Positions 49,130 through 56,244 of a stretch of DNA of 56,244 nucleotides are shown here, in pieces; the stretch's first letter is position 1; every line of letters starts with the position of its first letter. The translations under genes were made by a program, and so were the position numbers. The notes under the pieces were generated by a model. That model worked only from the letters and a program-made list of their open reading frames with translations, was not told where the DNA came from and made no database searches. Source of the DNA: ZC4RG35 sp036375695 (GTDB lineage: Bacteria > Actinomycetota > Acidimicrobiia > Spongiisociales > ZC4RG35); assembly GCA_036375695.1 (NCBI GenBank), contig DASVBU010000038.1:1-56244 (forward strand). The letters run 5' to 3'.

Positions 49130-49870
49130 TCAGCGCGGCTTGACGGCTCTGACGAGGGCGGAGTCCATCCCGTCGGTCGCTTCGTGCGTGGGCTGGATGG
49201 AGATGTCCTCGAACCCGGCCGCCGCGAGCATCTCCCGATACTCGGAGTAGGACAGTGCACCGGCGATGCAGCCGACCCACGTGCCGCGCTCGGCTCGCTC
49301 CTCCGGTGTCAGCTCGTCTCTGGCGACCACGTCGCTGATCCCGATCCTCCCACCCGGCTTGAGGACCCGGGCCATCTCGGCGAACACCGCAGGCTTGTCG
49401 GTGGACAGGTTGATCACGCAGTTGGAGATGATCACGTCGACCGTGGAGTCGTCGAGTGGGATGTCTTCGATGTAGCCCTTGAGGAACTCGATGTTGTCTG
49501 AGCCGGCCTCGGCTGCGTTCTTGCGGGCGAGTTCGAGCATCTCGTCGGTCATGTCGAGGCCGTAGGCGAACCCGGCCGGACCGACGCGTCGCGCCGAGAG
49601 CAGGACATCGATGCCGCCACCCGATCCGAGATCGAGCACCGTCTCCCCTTCCCTGAGTTCGGCCACCATCATCGGGTTGCCACAGCCCAGACTCGCCTCG
49701 ACCGCTCCCGCTGGCAGGCCCTTCAACTCCTCGCCGTACGCCCCGGCGGTGAGGTCGACATCCAGAGACGCTTCTGTCCCGCACCCGTCGCCACAACAGG
49801 ACCCGCTCGTCGCCGCCACCGCGTAGCGCTCCCTCACCTTCTCCCGAAGCTCGATGTTCTGCCGGCTCAT
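49130..49870 (-). CDS. arsM: Arsenite methyltransferase ArsM
   Basis: A 246-residue SAM methyltransferase. It has the ArsM cysteines C63 (SLGCGNP), C151 (ISNCVINL) and C201 (WVGCIAGAL), which bind As(III), plus C25/C26/C30 (SGSCCGDGC) near the N terminus. SAM motif I is VLDLGSGGGIDVLLSARRVG. It converts As(III) to methylated arsenicals. GAGGAGG precedes the ATG at 49870. It is divergent from arsR, with candidate ArsR operators between. Confidence 0.95.
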   Translation of the reverse strand: MSRQNIELREKVRERYAVAATSGSCCGDGCGTEASLDVDLTAGAYGEELKGLPAGAVEASLGCGNPMMVAELREGETVLDLGSGGGIDVLLSARRVGPAGFAYGLDMTDEMLELARKNAAEAGSDNIEFLKGYIEDIPLDDSTVDVIISNCVINLSTDKPAVFAEMARVLKPGGRIGISDVVARDELTPEERAERGTWVGCIAGALSYSEYREMLAAAGFEDISIQPTHEATDGMDSALVRAVKPR

Positions 49871-49885
49871 CAGCGCCTCCTCATA

Positions 49886-49899
49886 TCGATGTCTATCGA
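49886..49899. promoter_or_regulatory. Candidate ArsR operator, arsM side
   Basis: TCGAT (49886-49890) and ATCGA (49895-49899) form an inverted repeat separated by 4 nt, 16-29 nt upstream of the arsM ATG. This is the kind of site bound by ArsR dimers. Confidence 0.55.
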
Positions 49900-49924
49900 A
49901 CTATTGGAGCATAACCTTCGTATC

Positions 49925-49934
49925 GACGCGCGTC
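49925..49934. promoter_or_regulatory. Candidate ArsR operator, arsR side
   Basis: GACGCGCGTC is a 10-bp perfect palindrome within ATCGACGCGCGTCAAT. It lies just upstream of the TAGGCT -10 box of arsR, between the expected -35 and -10, where a repressor would block transcription. Confidence 0.5.
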
Positions 49935-49941
49935 AATGTAT

Positions 49942-49947
49942 TAGGCT
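49942..49947 (+). promoter_or_regulatory. Predicted -10 element of arsR
   Basis: TAGGCT is 7 nt before the arsR ATG at 49955, matching the leaderless pattern. No Shine-Dalgarno site is present. Confidence 0.5.
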
Positions 49948-49954
49948 GTTCCCC

Positions 49955-50278
49955 ATGGAATCGGGCTGCTGCACTGCCGAGGCACTCCCCCAGGACCGAG
50001 CCGAAGAACTCGCCGACACCTTCAAGGTGCTGAGCGACCCCGTCCGTCTCCGCCTGCTCAGCCTGATCGCAGCTTCGCCAGAGGTCTGCGCCTGCGACCT
50101 CACCGATCCCGTCGAGCGCAGCCAGGCAACGGTGAGTCATCATCTCTCGCTGCTCGTCAGAGCCGGGCTGGTCGTCAGGGAGCAGCGCGGCAAGTGGGCC
50201 TGGTTCTCGGTGGCTCCGGGTCGCGAGGATTTCGTGCGGTCGGTTCTCGCCGGACAGCCCGCTCTCAGCGGTCGCTGA
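49955..50278 (+). CDS. arsR: Arsenic-responsive repressor ArsR
   Basis: A 107-residue ArsR. It has C45 and C47 (SPEVCACDLTDPV) in the alpha3/DNA-recognition helix region, the As(III)-binding pair, and HTH QATVSHHLSLLVRAGLVV. Additional C5/C6 near the N terminus (ESGCCTAEA) could take part. It is divergent from arsM and likely represses both. Start chosen from the -10 box; an upstream start at 49889 would cover the operator. Confidence 0.92.
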   Translation: MESGCCTAEALPQDRAEELADTFKVLSDPVRLRLLSLIAASPEVCACDLTDPVERSQATVSHHLSLLVRAGLVVREQRGKWAWFSVAPGREDFVRSVLAGQPALSGR

Positions 50279-50373
50279 CCGGCCACAGTCATTCCGAGCT
50301 CCGGGGACCTTCCGTGGTGCACGACTCGAGAGGGTGAAAAAACCTTCGCGAAAACCGACCGGTCGCCGCTACC

Positions 50374-51696
50374 TTGTCCCGTCCCTTGAGCCAGGCCACC
50401 CCCACCCCAGCAGACTCTTTCGTCGTCCCCGGAAACTGGAAGCGCAACGTCGCGCTCTTCCTCAGCGGCCAGACCGTCTCCCTCTTCGGGTCGATGGTCG
50501 TCCAATACGCGGTGATGTGGTACGTCACCCTGGAGACCCGCTCCGGGTGGGCCGTGGCCCTCTACGCCATCGCCGCCTTCGCCCCTCAGGGCATCGTGTC
50601 CATCTTCGCCGGGGTGTTCGCCGACCGGATGAACCGCAAGGTCCTGGCGATCGTCTCCGACAGCGTCATCGCGTTCACGACGCTGGCGCTCGCCTTCCTC
50701 ATGATGAGCGGGGTCGACGACCTCTGGGTCATCCTCGTGGCGGTGGCGGTCCGCTCGGTTGGAGCCGGTGTCCAGACGCCGACCGTCCAGGCGATGATTC
50801 CCCAGATCGTGCCCGGGGATCAGTTGATGCGGATCAACGGCATCTTCCAGTCCATCGGATCGGCGATGGCGCTGGTGGCCCCAGCGGTCGCCGCGGCGGT
50901 GTTCGCGGCGTTCGGCATCGTCCAGGTCTTCTTCCTCGACGTGGTCACCGCCGTCATCGGGGTCGGGTTCCTCTTGAAGGTGGCCGTCCCCGACATCGAC
51001 CGGTCTCAGTCCGAGCCGACCAGCTACAAGCAGGATCTCGTCGAGGGGATGCGCTACATCCTCACCCACCGGATCGTCCGGTGGCTGCTGATCGTGTTCA
51101 CCATCATCTTCCTGCTCACCGTCGCCCCGTCTTTCATCACCCCGCTGCTGATCGTGCGTGACTTCGGCCCCGAGCAATGGAAACTGGCCGCGCTCGAGAT
51201 CTCGTTCAGCATCGGGATGGTGCTCGGCGGAATGGTCGTCGCCACCTGGCTGGCGAAGCGAAGCCGGATGGCCCTCATCATGGTGTCCACCTACATGTTC
51301 GGCGCCCTCATCGTCGGGATGGGCCTCACGCCCAACCTGTGGGTGTTATACGGGCTGATGTTCCTCCTGGGTCTTAGCGTCCCCCTGTTCTCGACGCCCT
51401 TCATGACCCTGATCCAGGAAACCGTCGAACCGGAGAAGCACGGACGGGTGTTCAGCTACGTGAGCATCGTCATGGCGCTGGCAACCCCTGTCGGGATGCT
51501 GGCGTTCGGCCCCCTGGCCGACCGCATGACCGTGCAGAGCCTGCTCGTCATCGGCGGTCTCGCCACGATGGGCTTCATGACCGTGGCCGTCCTGATGCCC
51601 TCGGGTCGCCAGGCCGTGGCCATGGCCAGGGACCATCACCCGGAGCCGGACATCGGCCCCGGCGAGCCCGAGGAAGCCCTCGAGCCCTCGGTCTGA
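50374..51696 (+). CDS. MFS transporter (MefA/MFS_3-like efflux)
   Basis: A 440-residue 12-TM permease of the MFS_3 (macrolide-efflux-like) type: GQTVSLFGSMVVQYAVMWYV, APQGIVSIFAGVFADRMNRK (motif A-like) and LIQETVEPEKHGRVFSYVSI in the second half. The start is uncertain: TTG 50374 or TTG 50386, the latter 10 nt after TACCTT and so leaderless. It lies 95-107 nt after arsR, so it could share the arsR promoter, and export of arsenic compounds is possible but unproven; the family exports many compounds. Confidence 0.85.
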   Translation: MSRPLSQATPTPADSFVVPGNWKRNVALFLSGQTVSLFGSMVVQYAVMWYVTLETRSGWAVALYAIAAFAPQGIVSIFAGVFADRMNRKVLAIVSDSVIAFTTLALAFLMMSGVDDLWVILVAVAVRSVGAGVQTPTVQAMIPQIVPGDQLMRINGIFQSIGSAMALVAPAVAAAVFAAFGIVQVFFLDVVTAVIGVGFLLKVAVPDIDRSQSEPTSYKQDLVEGMRYILTHRIVRWLLIVFTIIFLLTVAPSFITPLLIVRDFGPEQWKLAALEISFSIGMVLGGMVVATWLAKRSRMALIMVSTYMFGALIVGMGLTPNLWVLYGLMFLLGLSVPLFSTPFMTLIQETVEPEKHGRVFSYVSIVMALATPVGMLAFGPLADRMTVQSLLVIGGLATMGFMTVAVLMPSGRQAVAMARDHHPEPDIGPGEPEEALEPSV

Positions 51697-51699
51697 GGG

Positions 51700-52329
51700 T
51701 CAGGCTTTGCGTTCGAAGGTGATGTGGGTGACCCCGCTCGGCGACGACACCGCCGTCACCCGGTAGTCCTCCTCCAGGCCTTCGAGACCGTCCCAGAGCC
51801 GCACTCCCCTGCCGAGGAGGATGGGCACCTGCACGACGTGCATGTAGTCCACCAACCCGGCCTGGAGGAAGTCGCGGATCACCGTCGCCCCGCCACCGAG
51901 GCGCACGTCGAGGCCACCGGCCGCCTCGCGAGCCGTCTCCAAGGCCTGTTCGGGGGTGGCGTCGAGGAAATGGAAGGTGGTGCCGCCCTCCATCTCCATC
52001 GGTGATACGGGCCGATGGGTGAGGACGAAGACCGGAGTGTGAAACGGCGGGTTGGGCCCCCACCAGCCCCTCCACGAGGGATCGTCCTGCCAGCCGGGAG
52101 GCCCGAACTTGTTCGCCCCCATGATCTCGGCGCCGATCCCCTGGCTGTGTTGCTGGGCGAATGCGTCGTCGATGCCGCCCTCACCCTCATCCGACCAGAA
52201 CCGGGTGCGGAACATCCACTCGTGGAGTCTCTCCCCGGCGTGGCCGAACGGCTCCTCGAGAGACTGCGGCTCGCCGGTGCCGAAACCGTCGAGGGAGATG
52301 GCGAAGTTGTGGACACGAACTCGGGTCAT
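51700..52329 (-). CDS. RibD C-terminal/dihydrofolate-reductase-like protein
   Basis: A 209-residue protein of the RibD_C/DHFR-like family. It has VHNFAISLDGFGTG at the start, IMGANKFGPPGW, the cofactor region RLGGGATVIRDFLQAGLVDY, and VVQVPILLGRGVRLWDGLE. Members bind NADPH; here the substrate is unknown and it is unlikely to be the true riboflavin reductase. ATG 52329 has GGAG upstream. Convergent with the MFS gene (3 nt). A second family member is at 53049. Confidence 0.85.
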   Translation of the reverse strand: MTRVRVHNFAISLDGFGTGEPQSLEEPFGHAGERLHEWMFRTRFWSDEGEGGIDDAFAQQHSQGIGAEIMGANKFGPPGWQDDPSWRGWWGPNPPFHTPVFVLTHRPVSPMEMEGGTTFHFLDATPEQALETAREAAGGLDVRLGGGATVIRDFLQAGLVDYMHVVQVPILLGRGVRLWDGLEGLEEDYRVTAVSSPSGVTHITFERKA

Positions 52330-52420
52330 CGTCTGGCTCCTCGGAAGCAGGACGAGCGACGTTACCCGGGAGGGCCATTTCGGATTCCCCCCTGCTCCCA
52401 CCCGTCCCTAGCCTGCCTCC

Positions 52421-52813
52421 GTGACCCGAGTGACGGAGACCAGGTTCGCCCCGAGTCGTGTCTGGGCGGGATTCGCCACCGACGCGGTCATGGTGGTCGC
52501 CTTCACCGTCATCGGCCGCGCCAGTCATGAGCGGGATCTGCTCCGAGGGATCGGGAACACGATCTGGCCGTTCCTCACAGGACTGGTGATCGCCTGGGTC
52601 GTGTCGCGCGCGTGGACGGCGCCCGTGGCGCCCTGGCGAACGGGGATTCCGGTGTGGGCGGTGACCGCGACCGGAGGGATGCTCCTGCGGTGGGCTGCCG
52701 GCCAGGGTGTCCAGCCGACGTTCATCATCGTCGGAGCGGGGTTCCTCTTGTTGTTCCTGGTCGGCTGGCGGGTCGTCGTGGATCTGTGGGCCAGACGCCG
52801 GAATCAGACGTAA
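52421..52813 (+). CDS. DUF3054 family membrane protein
   Basis: A 130-residue protein with about four TM helices (GFATDAVMVVAFTVIG, IWPFLTGLVIAWVVSRAW, GIPVWAVTATGGMLLRWAAG, FIIVGAGFLLLFLVGWRVVV), the DUF3054 pattern; function is unknown. GTG 52421 follows TAGCCT by 6 nt (leaderless). Its 3' end overlaps the convergent small protein by 10 nt. Confidence 0.82.
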   Translation: MTRVTETRFAPSRVWAGFATDAVMVVAFTVIGRASHERDLLRGIGNTIWPFLTGLVIAWVVSRAWTAPVAPWRTGIPVWAVTATGGMLLRWAAGQGVQPTFIIVGAGFLLLFLVGWRVVVDLWARRRNQT

Positions 52814-52992
52814 GGACCGGCGGGGTCCTCCGAGCTCTCCGGCTCATCCCCATCTGCTTCTTCGAGCGTGGGAGGGACTTCTCCGGGAGGGTCGCTGGCG
52901 GGGAAGGAGTCCTGGCCCCACTCGTCGACCAACTCGTCGGCGTATTCGGGAGTGCGCGGCTCTTCGGTGTCGGGGCGTTCTCGGTGGGTCAT
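52804..52992 (-). CDS. Small acidic protein with SFPASDPP motif
   Basis: A 62-residue acidic protein: VDEWGQDSFPASDPPGEVPP is the conserved motif of a widespread family of tiny bacterial proteins of unknown function (usually xESFPASDPPSxx). The rest is disordered. It is convergent with DUF3054. Small size and disorder are normal for the family. Confidence 0.72.
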   Translation of the reverse strand: MTHRERPDTEEPRTPEYADELVDEWGQDSFPASDPPGEVPPTLEEADGDEPESSEDPAGPYV

Positions 52993-53048
52993 GTGGGCCG
53001 ATTACCCGCCCTGGGCCGATTCAACCCGGCGGGTGCTTCAATCCCCTG

Positions 53049-53609
53049 ATGCGCCGCGTCACCTACTCCATGAACCCCTCACTCGACGGCTACATCGTGG
53101 GCCCCGGCGGCGCATTCGACTGGTCGATACCGAGTGATGAGGTGTTCCGCTTCCACATCGACCAGATCCGGGGGGTCGACGTCCACCTGTTGGGCCGGAA
53201 GCTGTACGAGACGATGCTCTACTGGGAAACCGCCCAGGATCTCGATGAGGCCGAGCAGGAGTGGGCCACCCTGTGGAACGCCCTCCCAAAGGTCGTGTTC
53301 TCCAACACCCTCACCGAGGTGGTCGACAGCGCGCGTCTCGCCACCGGGACGCTCGAGGAGGAGATCCGGCAACTCGAGGAGGAGCCGGGTGACGGTGACA
53401 TCGCCATCGGCGGCGCCGACCTCGCCGCCCAGGCGGCCGAACTCGACCTGATCGACGAGTACCGGATGGTGGTCTACCCGGTGCTGCTCGGCGGTGGGGT
53501 CCCATACTTCCCCAGGGCCGAACGCCGAGTCGACCTCGAACTCCTCGAGACACGGACCTTCGACAACGGCGCGGTCTACATGCGCTACCAGGTCATTCGG
53601 CCGAGGTGA
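53049..53609 (+). CDS. Dihydrofolate-reductase-family protein (RibD_C-like)
   Basis: A 186-residue protein: MRRVTYSMNPSLDGYIVGPG, VDVHLLGRKLYETMLYW, VVFSNTLTEVVDSARLATGT, DIAIGGADLAAQAAELDLID and YRMVVYPVLLGGGVPYF. This is the YwjB/YyaP-like DHFR-family set often found next to other oxidoreductase-like genes. Substrate unknown. Its start is ATG 53049; no Shine-Dalgarno site. Confidence 0.88.
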   Translation: MRRVTYSMNPSLDGYIVGPGGAFDWSIPSDEVFRFHIDQIRGVDVHLLGRKLYETMLYWETAQDLDEAEQEWATLWNALPKVVFSNTLTEVVDSARLATGTLEEEIRQLEEEPGDGDIAIGGADLAAQAAELDLIDEYRMVVYPVLLGGGVPYFPRAERRVDLELLETRTFDNGAVYMRYQVIRPR

Positions 53610-53621
53610 CGGCGCCACCCG

Positions 53622-54014
53622 CTAGGTAGAGGTCACCTCCGGGGAGACACACACCACCTCGATCTTGAACCCGTGGGGATCGAGGAAGTAGGTGGCGTAG
53701 TAGTGCTCACCGAACTCCGGGAAGGCTGTCGGCGGCACCAGAACCCGGTCCCCGCGCCCCAGAACCCAGTCGTGGACGTGGTGCACCTCACGGCGTGTGG
53801 AAACCAGGAACGCGATGTGGTCCAAACCGGGGGCATGCCTCGAATACACGTCGCTCTCGGTCTCGTAGAGGAAGAGTTGCGCCCCTTGCCAGTCGTTGGG
53901 GCGATACCCGTTGCCGAAGCACGATCGGAACCCGAGCATCGGCATCAGTTCGTCGTAGTACCCCTTGGCGGCTTCCACGTCGGGCACACCGATGCCGAGG
54001 TGTTCGATGGGCAC
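53622..54014 (-). CDS. VOC family (glyoxalase/bleomycin-resistance-like) protein
   Basis: A 130-residue single-domain VOC protein: EHLGIGVPDVEAAKGYYDEL with His (ligand), DHIAFLVSTRREVHHVHDWV and YATYFLDPHGFKIEVVCV (late Glu ligand). Metal ligands H and E appear kept. The start is GTG 54014; TACGCT lies 9 nt upstream, supporting a leaderless mRNA. Substrate unknown. Convergent with the DHFR-family gene. Confidence 0.84.
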   Translation of the reverse strand: MPIEHLGIGVPDVEAAKGYYDELMPMLGFRSCFGNGYRPNDWQGAQLFLYETESDVYSRHAPGLDHIAFLVSTRREVHHVHDWVLGRGDRVLVPPTAFPEFGEHYYATYFLDPHGFKIEVVCVSPEVTST

Positions 54015-54066
54015 AGCGCCTGGAGCGTACCCCCACCCGGGGCAAGCACCCGGGACGTCTACGGCA

Positions 54067-54504
54067 TCACTCCTCGTCCTTCGAAGCCCGTGACGCCTCG
54101 TACGCCCGACGACGGGCTTCCCGTTCGGCACGTGCAGCCCTCATCACGTCGATCGGGTCGACATCGGCGACGTCGTCGGCGAACCGCCATTCGGCCGGTC
54201 CGGGTCCGCCCGAGTAGTGCGTCCCCGAGTCGTCACGGTCGAGGTAGCCGAAGTCGACGAGCTCCCGCCGCAGGCTGACCACGTCGACCGCGAGCGCGGG
54301 ACAGGCCTCCTCGAGCCACTGGGCCAGCGCGTCGTTGACCTCGCGCTCCGTATAGACGGCCCCGGGCTCCATCCAGAGGGTCGCTGCCGCGAGGAGGATG
54401 TGCCGGTCGCGGCTCTTCTTGGGGAACCCCCGGGCACCACCGAGACACAGCGCGGCAAGCCTCCGGGAGACCTCTTCGGCGGTCATCACCGGTGATCCCG
54501 TCAT
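54067..54504 (-). CDS. DUF2087 family protein
   Basis: A 145-residue protein from ATG 54504 (an inner ATG 54486 is possible). The middle segment (SRDRHILLAAATLWMEPGAV, YTEREVNDALAQWL, VVSLRRELVDFGYLDRDDSG) fits DUF2087, a small winged-helix-like domain often linked to transcription regulators. The C-terminal tail is basic and disordered. TAGATT lies 7 nt before the start. It is divergent from the M20 peptidase. Confidence 0.8.
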   Translation of the reverse strand: MTGSPVMTAEEVSRRLAALCLGGARGFPKKSRDRHILLAAATLWMEPGAVYTEREVNDALAQWLEEACPALAVDVVSLRRELVDFGYLDRDDSGTHYSGGPGPAEWRFADDVADVDPIDVMRAARAEREARRRAYEASRASKDEE

Positions 54505-54511
54505 GGCGGCC

Positions 54512-54521
54512 AATCTAGATG
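54512..54521. promoter_or_regulatory. Back-to-back -10 elements between DUF2087 and M20 genes
   Basis: TAGATT on the minus strand (54512-54517) and TAGATG on the plus strand (54516-54521) overlap around CTAG. The minus box is 7 nt from the DUF2087 start. The plus box is 8 nt before an alternative ATG of the peptidase at 54530. Divergent promoters sharing a -10 would compete. Confidence 0.4.
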
Positions 54522-54571
54522 TGCGAGGTATGCCCGGCAGCCGATGGCCTCCCCTGCCCACGGACGGCACA

Positions 54572-56056
54572 ATGGCGGTCGTGACGACATCAGCCCTCGC
54601 AGCCAGCCGTCGATTCGTTGCCGAGAACGGATGGAGGGTCCTCGCCGACTTCCGGGACCTCCTCCGGATGCCCAACGTCACCCGCGACGCCGCCCACCTG
54701 CGTGTCAACGCCGACGAGTTGGTGCGGCGCTTTGAGAAGCGCGGCGCCACCATGGAGGTGGTCGAGCTCCCGGGCGCCAGCCCGGCTGTGATCGGCGAAC
54801 TGACGTCCCCGGGTGCCACCTACACGCTGGGCGTCTATGTCCACTACGACGGCCAGCCCGTCGACCCGACGAAGTGGACCGTAGACCCCTTCGCGGCCAC
54901 GCTCGTCGGCAACGCCCTCCATCTCGGTGGCCAAGAGATCACCTCGGACCCCGGGCCGGGAGACGAGATCGACCCTGAGTGGCGGATCTACGCCCGCGGG
55001 GCATCGGACGACAAGACCCCTTTCGCTGCGATCACGGCAGCCCTGGACTCTCTGGACGCGGCCGGCATCGATCGGACGGTCAACCTGGTCTTCCTCTTCG
55101 AAGGAGAGGAAGAGTCGGGCAGCCCCAACCTGTCTCGCTACATGGAGGCGCACGCCGACCGCCTCCGGGCCGACGCCTGGCTCCTCTGCGATGGGCCGGT
55201 CCACCAGACCCGGAAGCCGCAGGTCGTGTTCGGTGTCCGGGGGTACACCGGTTTCGATCTGACCGTCTACGGGCCGGAGCGCGAGCTGCACTCGGGCCAC
55301 TACGGCAACTGGGTGCCCAACCCGGCGTTCGAGTTGGCCAGGTTGCTGGCGGGCTGCAAGGACGCCAACGGCCGCGTCACCATCGAGGGCTTCTACGACG
55401 ACACCATCCCGATGACCAATGCCGACAGGGCGGCCATCGCCGCCCTCCCGCCGGTGGAGCAGCAATTGCCCGACGAGCTGGGCTTCGGCGGCTCCGAGGT
55501 GTCCGACGCCCTCTACGTGGAGCGTCTCATGATCCCGAGCTTCAACGTGCGGGGTCTACGGTCGGCATCGGTTGGCGAAGAGGCGCGCAACGTGATCCCG
55601 ACGGAAGCGACCGCGTCGGTCGACATCCGCCTGGCGGCCGGCGACGACCCGGTGGTCATGCTCGACCGGGTGGAGGCGCATCTCGAGAAGCAGGGGTATC
55701 ACGTCCTCGACCGCCCACCGACCCCGGAGGAACGGCGCGCCCACCCCAGGCTGGCGTGGCTGAAGAAGATGCCGGGCTACCGGGCGGCACGCATCCCCAT
55801 GGACTCGCCACTCGCCCGAACCCTGCTCAGCGCGTGCGAGACGGCAGGTGGTGAGGTGGTGGCGATGCCCACACTGGGTGGCTCGGTGCCGCTCCACCTG
55901 TTCGAGGAGCTGCTCGGGGCGCCGGTGGTGGTCCTCCCGATCGCCAACCACGACAACAACCAGCACGGCGCCGACGAGAACGTTCGTGTGGCCAACATCT
56001 GGTACGGGATCGACCTCTGGGCGACGCTGCTGACCACGGAGTTCCCGAGCGGCTGA
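54572..56056 (+). CDS. M20 family dipeptidase/aminoacylase
   Basis: A 494-residue M20 (dipeptidase-like) metallopeptidase. Zinc ligands: YVHYDGQPVDPTKW (His), ARGASDDKTPFAAI (bridging Asp), LFEGEEESGSPNLS (Glu-Glu), and a C-terminal His in PIANHDNNQHGADENVR. The lid domain lies at ~200-380 (RELHSGHYGNWVPN). No signal peptide is seen, so it is cytoplasmic. ATG 54530, 42 nt upstream, is an alternative start with a -10-like TAGATG 8 nt ahead of it. Likely hydrolyses dipeptides or N-acyl amino acids. Confidence 0.9.
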   Translation: MAVVTTSALAASRRFVAENGWRVLADFRDLLRMPNVTRDAAHLRVNADELVRRFEKRGATMEVVELPGASPAVIGELTSPGATYTLGVYVHYDGQPVDPTKWTVDPFAATLVGNALHLGGQEITSDPGPGDEIDPEWRIYARGASDDKTPFAAITAALDSLDAAGIDRTVNLVFLFEGEEESGSPNLSRYMEAHADRLRADAWLLCDGPVHQTRKPQVVFGVRGYTGFDLTVYGPERELHSGHYGNWVPNPAFELARLLAGCKDANGRVTIEGFYDDTIPMTNADRAAIAALPPVEQQLPDELGFGGSEVSDALYVERLMIPSFNVRGLRSASVGEEARNVIPTEATASVDIRLAAGDDPVVMLDRVEAHLEKQGYHVLDRPPTPEERRAHPRLAWLKKMPGYRAARIPMDSPLARTLLSACETAGGEVVAMPTLGGSVPLHLFEELLGAPVVVLPIANHDNNQHGADENVRVANIWYGIDLWATLLTTEFPSG

Positions 56057-56122
56057 TCGACCGCGCCCCCTCCCGGCCTTCGGCCGTACTCCCCCGCTCC
56101 GCCACCGCTCCACGGGGCTCTC

Positions 56123-56244
56123 CTATGTCAACTCGGTGGTGTTGAGGGTTCTCCAGATCCTTCGGATGACGTAGCGTTTGGCGGCCCGGATGGCTTCTTT
56201 CTTGGTTTTGCCTTCGCTCATGCGGCGGGCGACGTAGGCAGCTG
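56123..56244 (-). mobile_element. IS110-family transposase, C-terminal part (runs off right edge)
   Basis: The minus strand reads 39 residues to a TAG at 56123: AYVARRMSEGKTKKEAIRAA followed by KRYVIRRIWRTL. The YxxRRxxEGK-x-xEAIRxxKRxxxRxxW pattern is that of the C terminus of IS110/IS116/IS902 DEDD transposases. Only the last part is in the window, so intactness and ends cannot be judged. The flanking 56057-56122 contains only a short GGCC-type hairpin. Confidence 0.66.

Noticed and set aside
1..56244. tRNA, rRNA or a replication origin.
   Set aside because: No cloverleaf, rRNA signature or DnaA-box cluster was recognised by eye in any gap; a covariance-model search was not possible here.

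Overview
The window is high-GC, densely packed bacterial DNA from an actinobacterium. A complete Pup-proteasome locus (trmI, mpa, dop, pup, prcB, prcA, pafA, pafB, pafC) continues into tatA, tatC and a HelY-type helicase. Left of it lies the block der, ispH, cmk, aroA, rluB, scpB, scpA, dksA-like, xerD, ald, pyrG, recN, nadK, which resembles the Rv1692-Rv1713 order of Mycobacterium tuberculosis remembered from established knowledge. The lack of mycobacterial cell-wall genes, the Cys-containing SLH domains and the general style suggest a deep-branching lineage such as Acidimicrobiia. That placement is inference. No rRNA, tRNA or CRISPR array was seen.

Layout. (1) 1-365: 5' part of a DUF222/HNH-type gene cut by the left edge. 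(2) 438-20350: almost all minus-strand housekeeping genes, many joined by 1-4 nt stop/start overlaps (ATGA, GTGA, TTGA), so translational coupling is likely. They cover GTP-driven ribosome assembly (der), isoprenoids (ispH), nucleotides (cmk, pyrG), aromatic amino acids (aroA), rRNA modification (rluB), chromosome segregation (scpAB, xerD), repair (recN) and NAD(P) (nadK). A large class III cyclase/ATPase/TPR gene sits where mycobacteria carry tlyA. (3) 20347-26522: glycosyltransferase, DUF4193 zinc-ribbon, lipid kinase, HelY, TatC, TatA and a small zinc-ribbon gene. (4) 26592-35900: the Pup-proteasome system and its regulators PafB/PafC, with trmI and a 31-residue membrane microprotein upstream. 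pafA is bracketed by tandem heptamer arrays in opposite orientation. (5) 35940-56056: mixed-strand accessory genes: transporters, a 1170-residue secreted subtilase with three SLH domains, a PCD-VOC fusion, a flavin monooxygenase, an RRM protein, an ArsR/SRPBCC pair, an atypical histidine kinase, divergent arsM/arsR, RibD-C/DHFR-like proteins and an M20 peptidase. (6) 56123-56244: 3' end of an IS110-like transposase cut by the right edge.

How it works together. mpa, dop, pup, prcB and prcA encode the unfoldase, Pup deamidase/depupylase, Pup tag and 20S core. pafA ligates Pup, and PafB/PafC are WYL regulators that in mycobacteria activate DNA-damage genes. Many accessory genes, and pafA and tatA, show a TAnnnT -10 box 6-10 nt before the start codon, which predicts widespread leaderless transcripts. 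No intergenic gap exceeds 300 bases; the longest are 42441-42664 (224 nt, nothing firm seen), 29905-30099 (repeat array) and 46466-46655 (RRM-gene leader and ArsR promoter).
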